A stretch of 58,238 nucleotides of DNA from Pseudoxanthomonas japonensis (GTDB lineage: Bacteria > Pseudomonadota > Gammaproteobacteria > Xanthomonadales > Xanthomonadaceae). The notes beneath the pieces were generated by a model. That model had not been told where the DNA came from. It worked only from the letters and a program-made list of their open reading frames with translations, and made no database searches. Positions 50,974 to 57,988 of this stretch are shown here, one piece after another. The position numbers were made by a program, and so were the translations under genes. Location of the stretch: positions 1-58,238 of the forward strand of contig NZ_PDWW01000028.1 of the NCBI RefSeq assembly GCF_010093445.1. Reading direction: 5' to 3'. Position 1 is the stretch's first letter; each line of letters begins with the position of its first letter.

Positions 50974-51762
50974 ATGCCCGCCGCCCTCGCCCGCTCCTCC
51001 GTGACCACGGCCCGTGCCGACGCGCGCCCGGTCGTCGCATGGACGGTGAGCGAGTACCCGCGCGACCGGCAACGCGTCGCCATCCCGCAGGTGGAAGCAC
51101 AACTCGTCGCGCGCTTCGGGCCTACGTTGCCCGACGGCGTCGACGTGCACGCGATGGGGCCGCGCACGCAGGTCCATCGCAAGTTCATCCGCGGCGGACA
51201 ACGTGCGGTGATCGCGCGCCTGCGTCCCGGCACCTACGAAGCGGCAATCGGCATCTCCGCGACGGAACTGCAGGGCGCACCGGTGCCGCTGGAGGCGTTG
51301 TGGAGTCCCGCCCACGTCCAGCGCCTGCGCGAACATCTCGCCAGTGCCACCGACACGCAGGCCGCCGGCGCGTTGCTGGAATCCGCGGTGTCGTCGCGCG
51401 CCGCGCGGCAGCCGACGCTCGACACGGCACCGGTCTTCCTTTCGGCCGCGCTGGAGCAGCTGCAGCACGCCAGCCTCGGCCAGGTCGCGCGCGAGCTCGG
51501 CATCAGCGAACGCCACCTGCGCCGCGTCCTGCACGACGCCCTCGGCCTCAGCCCCAAGACGTACGCGCGCCTGACCCGCTTCGCGCAGGCCGTGCGCGCA
51601 GCGCAATCCGCCGCCACCCTCAACTGGTCCGCCATCGCCGCCGACACCGGCTACTACGACCAGGCCCACCTGATCGCCGACTTCCACGCCATCGCCGGCA
51701 CCACCCCGCGCAGGCTGCTGGAGGAATTGCGCGAGCACGATGGCGAGATCGCGGGAGTCTGA
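50974..51762 (+). CDS. AraC family transcriptional regulator
   Basis: This 262-residue protein has an N-terminal ligand-type domain with RRGGQRAVIARLRPGTYEAAIG-like segments and a C-terminal AraC-type DNA-binding domain (about 160-255): ALEQLQHASLGQVARELGISERHLRRVLHDALGLSPKTYARLTRFAQAVRAAQSAATLNWSAIAADTGYYDQAHLIADFHAIAGTTPRRLLEEL. Start at ATG 50974. The divergent neighbour is an epimerase/dehydratase gene, so it probably regulates that gene. The ligand is unknown. Confidence 0.9.
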   Translation: MPAALARSSVTTARADARPVVAWTVSEYPRDRQRVAIPQVEAQLVARFGPTLPDGVDVHAMGPRTQVHRKFIRGGQRAVIARLRPGTYEAAIGISATELQGAPVPLEALWSPAHVQRLREHLASATDTQAAGALLESAVSSRAARQPTLDTAPVFLSAALEQLQHASLGQVARELGISERHLRRVLHDALGLSPKTYARLTRFAQAVRAAQSAATLNWSAIAADTGYYDQAHLIADFHAIAGTTPRRLLEELREHDGEIAGV

Positions 51763-51777
51763 GCATCCGGCGGACCG

Positions 51778-51829
51778 CTTCTCCCCGTGAGTAACGGGGA
51801 GAAGCTGCCGAAGGCAGATGAGGGGCGCT
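51778..51829. repeat. Palindromic repeat, type D copy 4
   Basis: CTTCTCCCCGTGAGTAACGG and GGGGAGAAG form the hairpin, followed by the AGATGAGGGGCGC tail. Same family as the copies at 48.6-49 kb and 52.5-53 kb. Confidence 0.75.
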
Positions 51830-51917
51830 TTGCCGTCCGCGAACGCTGTGCGTGACGCACGAGGTGCGCAGGGCGAGTCTTGGTCCACCCTGCGAAACAC
51901 CATGCAAGCATCAAGAT

Positions 51918-51940
51918 GGCGGGCTTGAGCCCGCCCTACG
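51918..51940. repeat. Single GTAG-type C palindrome, inverted
   Basis: GGCGGGCTTGAGCCCGCCCT followed by ACG: the reverse-oriented lone type C hairpin just beside the lipoprotein gene stop. Confidence 0.8.
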
Positions 51941-52444
51941 TCACGGGTCGCCCGAGAGGCACGCCTGCATCCACGGCTCCGCCAGCAGCGCATCACGCTG
52001 GTCGTCCGCCCCGCGCACGGCCTGGTAATAGGGGAAGCAGGAGCCATCCGCACGCGTCAGGTCGGAAAGCTTGCCCTTGCAGATCCGCAGCGGCTTGTCG
52101 ATGCGCTGCCAGCCGTCTTCGCATTCGGTATCGGTCTCGGCGCTCCGACGACCGCACACGTGCGTGCGCCGCGCCTGCGTGGACGAATCCGCGTGCGCGA
52201 TGACCTGGCCCATGTACGCCTTCCCGGAGGCGAAATGGAACCACGTCCCGCAGATGCGGTCGCCACGCTGCAACAGCACGTAGCGGCTGCATTCCTCGGG
52301 CGAGGTGGTGCCCGCGCACCACGCCCATTCACCGTCGAACGGGCCAATCGTCGCCGACGCGCCCGCATCGCTGCTCGCGTGCCTGCTGCCCAGTCCCGTG
52401 CATGCGGCCAGACCCAGCAGTGCCACCATCGTCCACATACGCAT
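51941..52444 (-). CDS. Cysteine-rich putative lipoprotein of unknown function
   Basis: This 167-residue protein begins MRMWTMVALLGLAACTGLGS, a lipoprotein signal with lipobox LAAC (Cys15). The mature part has several cysteines (WAWCAGTTSPEECSRYVLL, RICGTWFHF, HVCGRRSAETDTECEDGW, LRICKGKLSDL, SCFPYY, ACLSG) that could form three or more disulfides. It contains an Asn-poor, Trp/Phe-containing WFHFASGKAYMGQV block but no recognised family. A GGAGG ribosome-binding site lies upstream. Envelope-located; function not known. The surrounding DNA is rich in palindromic repeats. Confidence 0.7.
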   Translation of the reverse strand: MRMWTMVALLGLAACTGLGSRHASSDAGASATIGPFDGEWAWCAGTTSPEECSRYVLLQRGDRICGTWFHFASGKAYMGQVIAHADSSTQARRTHVCGRRSAETDTECEDGWQRIDKPLRICKGKLSDLTRADGSCFPYYQAVRGADDQRDALLAEPWMQACLSGDP

Positions 52445-52552
52445 TCAGAATCCCTCCTTGTGAGCGTGGCTCGATGCTACGTGGCGATGGGGTCGTCGAC
52501 AACGACGTGTCCTGGTCAACGGTGGCGCCGCGCATGGTGCAGCGTCGCACTC

Positions 52553-52628
52553 GCCCCTCATCCGCCCCCGTATCAAGTACGGGGCAGGCTCTCCGGGCAC
52601 CTTCTCCCCGCACGCGGGGCGAAGGGAA
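52553..52628. repeat. Palindromic repeat, type D copy 5 (reverse)
   Basis: Reverse-oriented type D element: GCCCCTCATCCGCCC, a nested palindrome CCCCGTATCAAGTACGGGG, then a CTTCTCCCCG / CGGGGCGAAG hairpin. Confidence 0.7.
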
Positions 52629-52770
52629 AAGCCGCGGCGCACCCGCTGTTCCTTTCCTCTGCCGCGACGCTTCCACTGTTCCCTTCTCCCCGTGCAACGG
52701 GGAGAAGGTGCCCAACGGGCGGATGAGGGGCGCTTTTTCGTCCGCGCACGCTAAGCGCGATGCGTGATGT

Positions 52771-52863
52771 CGTAGGGCGGGCTCAAGCCCGCCATCTGGT
52801 CGTCGGACGATGACGAGAGCGGCGATCCATGCATCAAGATGGCGGGCTTGAGCCCGCCCTACG
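52771..52863. repeat. Paired GTAG-type C unit (short form)
   Basis: A GTAG hairpin on the left, the inverse on the right, with a 45-base spacer. Same foot and hairpin as the RAYT-flanking units but a different spacer. Confidence 0.8.
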
Positions 52864-53015
52864 CCTGCCCTCCCCGCAGCGTCTCCCCGCAAACGGGGCG
52901 AAGGGAAAAGCCGCGACGCGTTCGCTGTTCCCTTCTCCCCGTGCAACGGGGAGAAGGTGCCCGGAGGGCGGATGAGGGGCGCTTTGCCGTACGCGCTGGG
53001 TTACTCACGTAGTGA

Positions 53016-53110
53016 CGTAGGGCGGGCTCAAGCCCGCCATCTGGTCGTCGGACGATGACGCGGTAGCGGCGATCCACGCATCAAGATGGCGGGCTTGAGC
53101 CCGCCCTACG
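53016..53110. repeat. Paired GTAG-type C unit (short form)
   Basis: A second copy of the short paired unit with a nearly identical spacer. Confidence 0.8.
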
Positions 53111-53118
53111 CGCGCTTA

Positions 53119-53208
53119 CGTAGCCCGTGCAAGGCCGGAGGCCGCACCCGGGTGAGGGACGCGCACCGTCCGCGATGCCCCGGGTGCGCTGCGCTTACCC
53201 GGGCTACG
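53119..53208. repeat. GTAG-type E paired palindrome
   Basis: GTAGCCCGTGCAAGGCCGGAGG near the left end, followed across about 35 bases by the inverse GGGTGCGCTGCGCTTACCCG and GGCTACG. A further copy of type E is at 49030-49059. Another GTAG-foot family. Confidence 0.7.
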
Positions 53209-53219
53209 ACACGCAGGCC

Positions 53220-54059
53220 TCATCGCCCGAACAGCGTCATCGCATTCCCGCTGCGGATCTTCGCTTTCTCCTCGTCGCTCAGGTCGAGGCGCTCGAACGC
53301 CTTGACCGTCGCGTCCAGCCCGATCTGCGGGTAGTCCGAGCCCAGCAGCACGTGGTCGAGGCCGACGTTGCGCAGGGTCCAGAGGAATTCTTCTTCGACC
53401 GGGGAATCGGCGACCACCAGCACGGTGGCGGAGATGTCGAAGTAGAGGTTCTCGAAGCCGAAGCCGTCGGCGGTGCGGGCCAGGGCGAGGATGTTCCAGA
53501 AGCGGAAGTTCAGGCCGCCGATGTGGGCGAGGATGAAGTTCGTCTTCGGCACGCGCACCACCAGGTTGAACAGCTTCTCGCTGTCGCCGGGCAGGATGTT
53601 GGCGTTGTCCATCAGCACGGTGATGCCGAGTTCGCCGGCGCGGCGTGCGAGCGCTTCCACGCGCGGGTCGGAGACGTCGAAGCCCTGCGTATGCGCATGG
53701 ATCTTCAGCACCTTCACGCCGGCGGCGGCGACGCGCGCCAGTTCTTCCATCGCGGCGTCGCCGTCGAAGGGATGCACGGTGGCGATGGGCAGCACGTCGG
53801 CGTGCGCCTTCGCCAGCGCGATCACCTGGTCGTTGCCGGCGCGGATCTTCGCCAGGTCGCCCTGCCGGGCCTGGTGCGGGCCGCCGAACCACATCACGCC
53901 GATGCCGGAGAGCTCCAGCCCGGCGGCGCGCACGTCGTCGCGGTACTGCTGCAGGGAGGTTTCGCCGTCGCGCAGGTGGACGTGTACGTCGAACACGGGG
54001 TTGGCGGCCAGGGCCACCGGGGAGATCAGACACAGGGACAGGACCAGCGCACGCAGCAT
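53220..54059 (-). CDS. Amidohydrolase family protein (exported)
   Basis: This 279-residue protein has a signal peptide (MLRALVLSLCLISPVALAA) and an amidohydrolase-2-type fold with the metal motif FDVHVHLRDGE (HxH at about 25-27). Then come KIHAHTQGFDVSD, MDNANILPG, FILAHIGGLNFRFWNIL and a C-terminal LLGSDYPQIGLDATVKAFERL with the final Asp. It resembles TIM-barrel hydrolases that cleave C-N or C-C bonds; substrate not known. It is divergent from an ArsR-type regulator gene, and it would lie in the periplasm. Confidence 0.87.
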   Translation of the reverse strand: MLRALVLSLCLISPVALAANPVFDVHVHLRDGETSLQQYRDDVRAAGLELSGIGVMWFGGPHQARQGDLAKIRAGNDQVIALAKAHADVLPIATVHPFDGDAAMEELARVAAAGVKVLKIHAHTQGFDVSDPRVEALARRAGELGITVLMDNANILPGDSEKLFNLVVRVPKTNFILAHIGGLNFRFWNILALARTADGFGFENLYFDISATVLVVADSPVEEEFLWTLRNVGLDHVLLGSDYPQIGLDATVKAFERLDLSDEEKAKIRSGNAMTLFGR

Positions 54060-54121
54060 GGCGTCGTCTCACGGCAAGGGGATGCGTGCATGGTGCCATG
54101 CACCGTCCCGACCAACGGCGG

Positions 54122-54149
54122 TTGACACATTTCGATGTTTAGCTAATTA
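54122..54149 (+). promoter_or_regulatory. Promoter of the ArsR-like regulator (leaderless)
   Basis: TTGACA (54122-54127) and TAATTA (54144-54149) are a near-consensus -35/-10 pair with a 16-base spacer. The -10 ends only 7 bases before the ATG at 54157, so the transcript would start at or a base or two before the start codon: a leaderless mRNA. Confidence 0.65.
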
Positions 54150-54152
54150 TCG
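54133..54152 (+). promoter_or_regulatory. Probable operator of the ArsR-like regulator
   Basis: CGAT at 54133-54136 is mirrored by ATCG at about 54149-54152 around TTAGCTAA. The resulting imperfect inverted repeat overlaps the -10 and spacer, as expected for auto-repression by an ArsR-type dimer. Confidence 0.5.
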
Positions 54153-54156
54153 CATC

Positions 54157-54453
54157 ATGAGCCAGGTCTTCCGCGCCCTTTCCGATCCCACCCGCCGCCA
54201 GGTGCTGCAGTTGCTGCGCAAGGGGCCGCTCAGTGCGGGCGAGCTGAGCGAGCAGTTCGATGTGTCGAAACCGACCATGTCGGCGCATTTCGCGGTGCTG
54301 AAGGAGGCCGACCTGGTGCATGCGGAAAAGGTCGGCAAGTCGGTGATCTACCACCTGAAGCTGTCGGTGCTGGAAGACGCGCTGCTCGGCTTCGTCCATT
54401 CGTTCGGTGCGGGCAGTCCCGCGCCCAAGTCCAAGAAGGAGTCTGCGAAATGA
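54157..54453 (+). CDS. ArsR/SdpR-like autorepressor
   Basis: This 98-residue protein is MSQVFRALSDPTRRQVLQLLRKGPLSAGELSEQFDVSKPTMSAHFAVLKEADLVHAEKVGKSVIYHLKLSVLEDALL, a winged-helix ArsR type. The SDPTRR and KPTMSAHFAVLKEADLV pattern is that of SdpR-like autorepressors. It has no metal-binding cysteines, so it probably does not sense metal. The gene overlaps the next one by four bases (ATGA), and the next encodes a small membrane protein, the layout of SdpR-SdpI-like pairs. The promoter and operator lie directly in front of the ATG. Confidence 0.88.
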   Translation: MSQVFRALSDPTRRQVLQLLRKGPLSAGELSEQFDVSKPTMSAHFAVLKEADLVHAEKVGKSVIYHLKLSVLEDALLGFVHSFGAGSPAPKSKKESAK

Positions 54454-54830
54454 ACCGAGAAGTGATGACCAGTCTGGCGTGGGGCCTCGGCATCGTGCTG
54501 CTGGCGCTGTGTGCGACGTTCGCGCGGTCGCGGGGCTATATCGATGGCGAGATGGTCGACCGCATCGTGATGGGGGCGATCGGGTTGATGGTGGCGTGGT
54601 TCGGCAACCAGATGCCGAAGCGGTTCGTGCCGAGTGCGCGGGCGCGGCAGGCGCAGCGGGTGGCGGGCTGGTCGATGGCGCTCAGCGGGTTGGTCTATGC
54701 GGGGTTCTGGATCGCGGCGCCGAAGGATGTGGCGGTGATCGGGGGGTCAGTGGCGGTGTTGCTGGGCATCGGGGTGACGGCGGCGTACTGCCTGTCGTTG
54801 CGGAACAAGGCGCGGGTGTCGGGCGCCTGA
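54450..54830 (+). CDS. Four-helix membrane protein, regulator partner
   Basis: This 126-residue protein has about four transmembrane helices: SLAWGLGIVLLALCATFA, VMGAIGLMVAWFGNQM, GWSMALSGLVYAGFWIAA and VIGGSVAVLLGIGVTAAYCLSL. It overlaps the ArsR/SdpR-like gene by ATGA, so it is translationally coupled and is probably repressed with it. This resembles in position the SdpI-like immunity partner, but no SdpI motif is recognised. Function unknown. Confidence 0.7.
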   Translation: MNREVMTSLAWGLGIVLLALCATFARSRGYIDGEMVDRIVMGAIGLMVAWFGNQMPKRFVPSARARQAQRVAGWSMALSGLVYAGFWIAAPKDVAVIGGSVAVLLGIGVTAAYCLSLRNKARVSGA

Positions 54831-54967
54831 GGCGGGCCTGGGCGGACGGTGTTCCGGCCCGGCATGCAGGGTGTGCGGCCAGCGTGGCCCTGAGTGTGAT
54901 GTGAAATGCCCGGCGCCCTGCCCTGCAGCGCCTGGGTGGACGTATCGCCAGGGGCCTCGGGTCTGCA

Positions 54968-55198
54968 TTGGATGTTTTCGATGCAGCGCTGGATCTTTCT
55001 GATGGAACGTTGGATCTTTTCGATGCAGCGTTGGATCTTTCCGATGGAACGTCCGATCGTTTCGATGCAACGTTCGATCGTAGTGTTAGATGAACGCATC
55101 TTCTCGATCCAACGTTGGATCTTTTCGATGGAACGTTGGGCCTTAGTGTTAGAAGAGCCGATGTTTTCGATCTAACGTTGGATGTTTTTGATGCAACG
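54968..55198. repeat. 21-bp tandem repeat array, about 11 units
   Basis: Units share TTGGATCTTTTCGATG followed by S-AACG, and run from 54968 to 55198. Most are exactly 21 bases: 54968, 54989, 55010, 55031, 55052, 55115 and 55178 begin units. Two 42-base segments (55073-55114 and 55136-55177) are split unevenly (24+18 and 25+17), yet the total length is kept, so every unit stays in the same reading frame. The array is visibly more AT-rich than the neighbours. In each frame on either strand it would encode heptads (for example QRWIFSM). Confidence 0.85.
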
Positions 55199-55323
55199 TT
55201 GCGTCTTAGTGAGAGACGAGCGCGTCTCTTGGGTCACCGCTCCGTGTTTGTGTGAGCAGAGAGGCCGTCGCGGTCGTGTGCAATGCACGACGTCAGGCGG
55301 CAACCTCGGTCGGCGGTGACCCC

Positions 55324-55352
55324 GTAGGTTGGGTTGGCTCCACCAACCCAAC
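55324..55352. repeat. GTAG-foot hairpin
   Basis: GTAGGTTGGGTTGG, a 5-base loop, then CCAACCCAAC, a perfect 10-bp stem. A further repeat type with the GTAG foot. Confidence 0.65.
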
Positions 55353-55406
55353 AGCACGTTGGGTGTCAGCGCTCGGTAGACGACGCAGGGTCTGGCGGGG
55401 CGTGCC

Positions 55407-55793
55407 TTACGGTGGTGACGCGGGTTCGCCGGTGGCGATGCGGGCGGCGGTGTCGGCGTGGGTGTGCAGGTCATCCCAGCGGTCGTGGTCGTCCAGCAGG
55501 GTGGCCAGGTGCAGGTTGAGGTGGAGGACGCGGTCGCAGGCGTCGGCGGGTGTCAGCCGCATCAGCAACTGGGCGGTGCAGTCCACCAGGCAGCGGGCCA
55601 GGTCCAGGCAGTCCTGCCCTTTGCGCTGGGCGGCGGTGGCGATGCGGTCCAGGTGCTCGGCGGGGAGCCGGGCGAGGACGGAGTCCGGGTCGTCACTGCC
55701 CTCGCCTGCAAGCAGGTCGAGGATGGTGGTGAGTGGGGTGTCGGCGACGTTGAGCGTCGCGGCCGCGTCCTGCGGTGGTGTTTCGATCTTCAT
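55407..55793 (-). CDS. Hypothetical protein
   Basis: This 128-residue protein is MKIETPPQDAAATLNVADTPLTTILDLLAG... with helical, cysteine-containing DCLDLARCLVDCTAQLLMRLTPADACDRVLHLNLHLATLLDDHD, and a C-terminal HADTAARIATG. No known domain is recognised. The start at ATG 55793 follows AAAGGA. The gene is GC-rich, unlike the AT-rich island that begins about 70 bases further right, so it is probably native DNA at the left edge of that island. Function unknown. Confidence 0.6.
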   Translation of the reverse strand: MKIETPPQDAAATLNVADTPLTTILDLLAGEGSDDPDSVLARLPAEHLDRIATAAQRKGQDCLDLARCLVDCTAQLLMRLTPADACDRVLHLNLHLATLLDDHDRWDDLHTHADTAARIATGEPASPP

Positions 55794-55862
55794 TCCTTTG
55801 CTCCGGCCCATCCGGGCGATGGGTCGCGGAGCAAAGGTCGGATGAAAGTGGGGTGGCGTCTA

Positions 55863-55877
55863 CTACGAAGTTCGTAG
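55863..55877. other. 15-bp palindrome at composition boundary
   Basis: CTACGAA, G, TTCGTAG is a perfect 7-bp inverted repeat around one base, at 55863-55877. It lies exactly where the GC-rich sequence to the left gives way to the AT-rich island. It could be part of an insertion site or an operator. No direct repeat matching it was seen at the right edge. Confidence 0.35.
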
Positions 55878-56022
55878 TCAACGCCGATGGACATTAAGCA
55901 AGGAAGTCAGCTCCACGGAGAACAACGCCCCTTTCAAGCAACTATCAAGCCATCACGAACAGCCTCTGCGCACGAGCAGATCAAGCCGCTCTTCTGATTC
56001 TCAATGCCCTATGCAAGATGAA

Positions 56023-56457
56023 CTACCAATCGTTAGAAGAGGATTGGAAAACCAAGTTTTTAACTTTTAGGCGACACGCATACTTCGAACGAAACTCGTC
56101 TTGCGCCCTCTGGAGCTCATAGTGAGGCAACGGCCATCTCGTAGGAACAAGTACTGCATAACGAATGCGCTTACCAACAGAAGCAGCCAAAGCTTTGATC
56201 GTCGTCTTCAACTGCGACAAGCCTTTATTTACATCCGCACCCTTCAACTCAACAAATACTGCAGCCTTCGCGTTCGGAAAAACCAAGTAATCACAGCGCT
56301 CACCAACCACAATCAGACAACCATCAACATTATAAACAATCAAATCAGACAATTTTTTGTTTTCATTATCTACAACAAACTTAGAAACTCCCCCATCAGG
56401 ATCCACAAGCACTACCTTCGCGCCACCAGTCCTTTTGCAGCTACTCTTTAGAGCCAT
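56023..56457 (-). CDS. Small PD-(D/E)XK-like protein, ATPase partner
   Basis: This 144-residue protein has an arrangement like the PD-(D/E)XK nuclease core: GERCDYLVFPNAKAAVFVELKGADVNKGLSQLKTTIKAL. It gives Asp56, then Glu70-x-Lys72 on a beta strand, and Gln82 on the following helix, i.e. D-Xn-E-x-K-Xn-Q. It overlaps the upstream ATPase gene by 17 bases (56441-56457) and is co-transcribed. Base composition is AT-rich, unlike the surroundings. Two-gene systems of an AAA/ABC-type ATPase with a small nuclease are common in phage defence, so this is likely the effector. No exact family is recognised. Confidence 0.6.
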   Translation of the reverse strand: MALKSSCKRTGGAKVVLVDPDGGVSKFVVDNENKKLSDLIVYNVDGCLIVVGERCDYLVFPNAKAAVFVELKGADVNKGLSQLKTTIKALAASVGKRIRYAVLVPTRWPLPHYELQRAQDEFRSKYACRLKVKNLVFQSSSNDW

Positions 56458-57742
56458 TGATCCTCTCCACCAGATCCAATAACTGCTCTCGCTGCTCGAA
56501 CATCACCTCAGAAATTGAATCAAGATATCTCGAGTCTATCAATTTATTTTTCTTATCTATGACAGATCTCGGAACTCCATCCCTTATTGCCAGAACGGAC
56601 ATCTCATCCATATTAAGATAAGCACCATTTAGAGTTATTTTTCTCAGACTGTTTCTTGCAATTTTTGGATTAGAGGCCATAGTTTGGCCCGCCAATATAA
56701 GATTGTTCAATGCCGCGCATATGTACGGACTATGAGTAGTTAACACCACCTGCGCTCGCCTACCTCTACTAGCCGCCAGCACAAGCAACTCAACGAGACG
56801 CTTCTGCGTATCAGGAAAAAGGTGGGCTTCAGGCTCTTCAATGAATACTGACCGCCCAAGAGCGCTTGGATAGTGATACAGATACTGAAGCATAACTAGT
56901 AGCGGGAGCACTTCCTGCTGACCAGACGAACTATTGGCCACGGGCACCCGTCGATCATCAGGAGTAACGACAAGATCTTCCCCGCGCACCCTTTCGAACT
57001 TTCCTTTTAATATTTGCTCGACAGGCTCTGAAAGAGGATTGACCCGCTCTCCAGATGAGTTATTTATCCTGAGATACATCGACTTGTATCTCTCGTAAGT
57101 TGATCCAAACTCCTTTACAAAAGGATCGAGTGGGATATTGTTGGAAAGCAAGGAGAAAATATTACCCTGCAGAAAGCTAAAGTAAGATCTTCCTGCCGGA
57201 ATAAAAACTTGCTGAACACCCCAACGACCAGCAAACTGCTTGTGAATTCGCTCGTAATAGCGACTCTGAAGCTTGAATCCAATATCAAGATCTTCTGATA
57301 CTTCATTATCAGCCAATCGCTTGGCTTGTTTACCATACACACGACGAAGTGACGTGTACTCACGCTCAAAGTAGCCGGACGCATTTATCTCCAACTTTGG
57401 CCGACCACTCTTCTTAGGCTTGGCACAGCTTATTTCGATCGTCTCATCGCCTAACGCGTAGGAAACGTGAAATCCGCCCGACTCAATGGCAGACCTAAAG
57501 TAGTCTTGAAATTTATCTCTGAGCCGAGCATTGAATCGCTCTTTACTCAACTCATCAAATACCCCAGAAAAAACCTCCTTAGGATATGACTTGCAGAAAT
57601 AAATAAGCTTCGCCGCTAAGCTTTTTCCTGACGCTTGCGGACCAATAATTAAATTGAAGCGCGACAAGGGAAAAACAGCGTCGCGCAAACCACCCAAACC
57701 ATCGACCGACAGCTGTTCATCTATCGAGCTATTCGGAACCAT
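56441..57742 (-). CDS. AAA/ABC-type ATPase of putative defence pair
   Basis: This 433-residue protein is an OLD/SMC-like (AAA_15/21-type) ATPase: Walker A GPQASGKS (34-41), a signature motif NSSSGQQEVLPLL near 268-280, Walker B SVFIEEPEAHLFP (about 297-309) and the H-loop LTTHSPYI (about 330). A middle region (about 60-230) has no recognised motif. It has no TOPRIM domain, so it is not a canonical OLD nuclease. The gene overlaps a small PD-(D/E)XK-like gene, and the island is AT-rich, as for transferred defence modules. ATPases of this kind act as triggers in systems such as PARIS, Gabija or Septu, but the partner here matches none of those. Confidence 0.85.
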   Translation of the reverse strand: MVPNSSIDEQLSVDGLGGLRDAVFPLSRFNLIIGPQASGKSLAAKLIYFCKSYPKEVFSGVFDELSKERFNARLRDKFQDYFRSAIESGGFHVSYALGDETIEISCAKPKKSGRPKLEINASGYFEREYTSLRRVYGKQAKRLADNEVSEDLDIGFKLQSRYYERIHKQFAGRWGVQQVFIPAGRSYFSFLQGNIFSLLSNNIPLDPFVKEFGSTYERYKSMYLRINNSSGERVNPLSEPVEQILKGKFERVRGEDLVVTPDDRRVPVANSSSGQQEVLPLLVMLQYLYHYPSALGRSVFIEEPEAHLFPDTQKRLVELLVLAASRGRRAQVVLTTHSPYICAALNNLILAGQTMASNPKIARNSLRKITLNGAYLNMDEMSVLAIRDGVPRSVIDKKNKLIDSRYLDSISEVMFEQREQLLDLVERINGSKE

Positions 57743-57988
57743 AATCCTTCACCCATCCCTTAAGACGCCATCACCATCTACCACCATTGCATTGAGCTTT
57801 AAATCGGGGACCATCGACCGAAGCAAACTTTGCTCGAGTTGAAATGGGCATGCCACGCCCGATCACCCTCATTTGTAGCACTTGCTGAGGCAACCTTGGC
57901 ACATCTCAGCGCTCCGCGTAATGTCACTCCCATCCCTCTCTGTTCCTTCATCCATGAAGTCCCCCTCCCCCGACGCCCTCACCCCCAC

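Larger units (their letters stand above)
52445..53219. other. Intergenic repeat-rich region
   Basis: No gene was found in these 775 bases. It holds type D copies at 52553-52628 (reverse), 52683-52733 and 52933-52983, paired type C palindromes at 52771-52863 and 53016-53110, and a type E palindrome pair at 53119-53208. The short spacers between paired type C hairpins (about 45 bases, with TCTGGTCGTCGGACGATGAC) are alike, so these are also BIME-like units of another subtype than the 135-base ones. Confidence 0.75.
54831..55406. other. Intergenic region with 21-bp tandem array and a hairpin
   Basis: No convincing gene. It contains the tandem array of 54968-55198 and a perfect hairpin GTTGGGTTGG (55328-55337) / CCAACCCAAC (55343-55352) with a GTAG-like foot (GTAGG at 55324-55328). 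Open frames on both strands across the array come only from its three-base register. Confidence 0.7.

Noticed and set aside
54968..55198. 21-bp tandem repeat as a CRISPR or as a coding gene
   Set aside because: There are no unique spacers, and the open frames on both strands are a by-product of the repeat length being a multiple of three. No start with a ribosome-binding site or homologue-like motif is seen.
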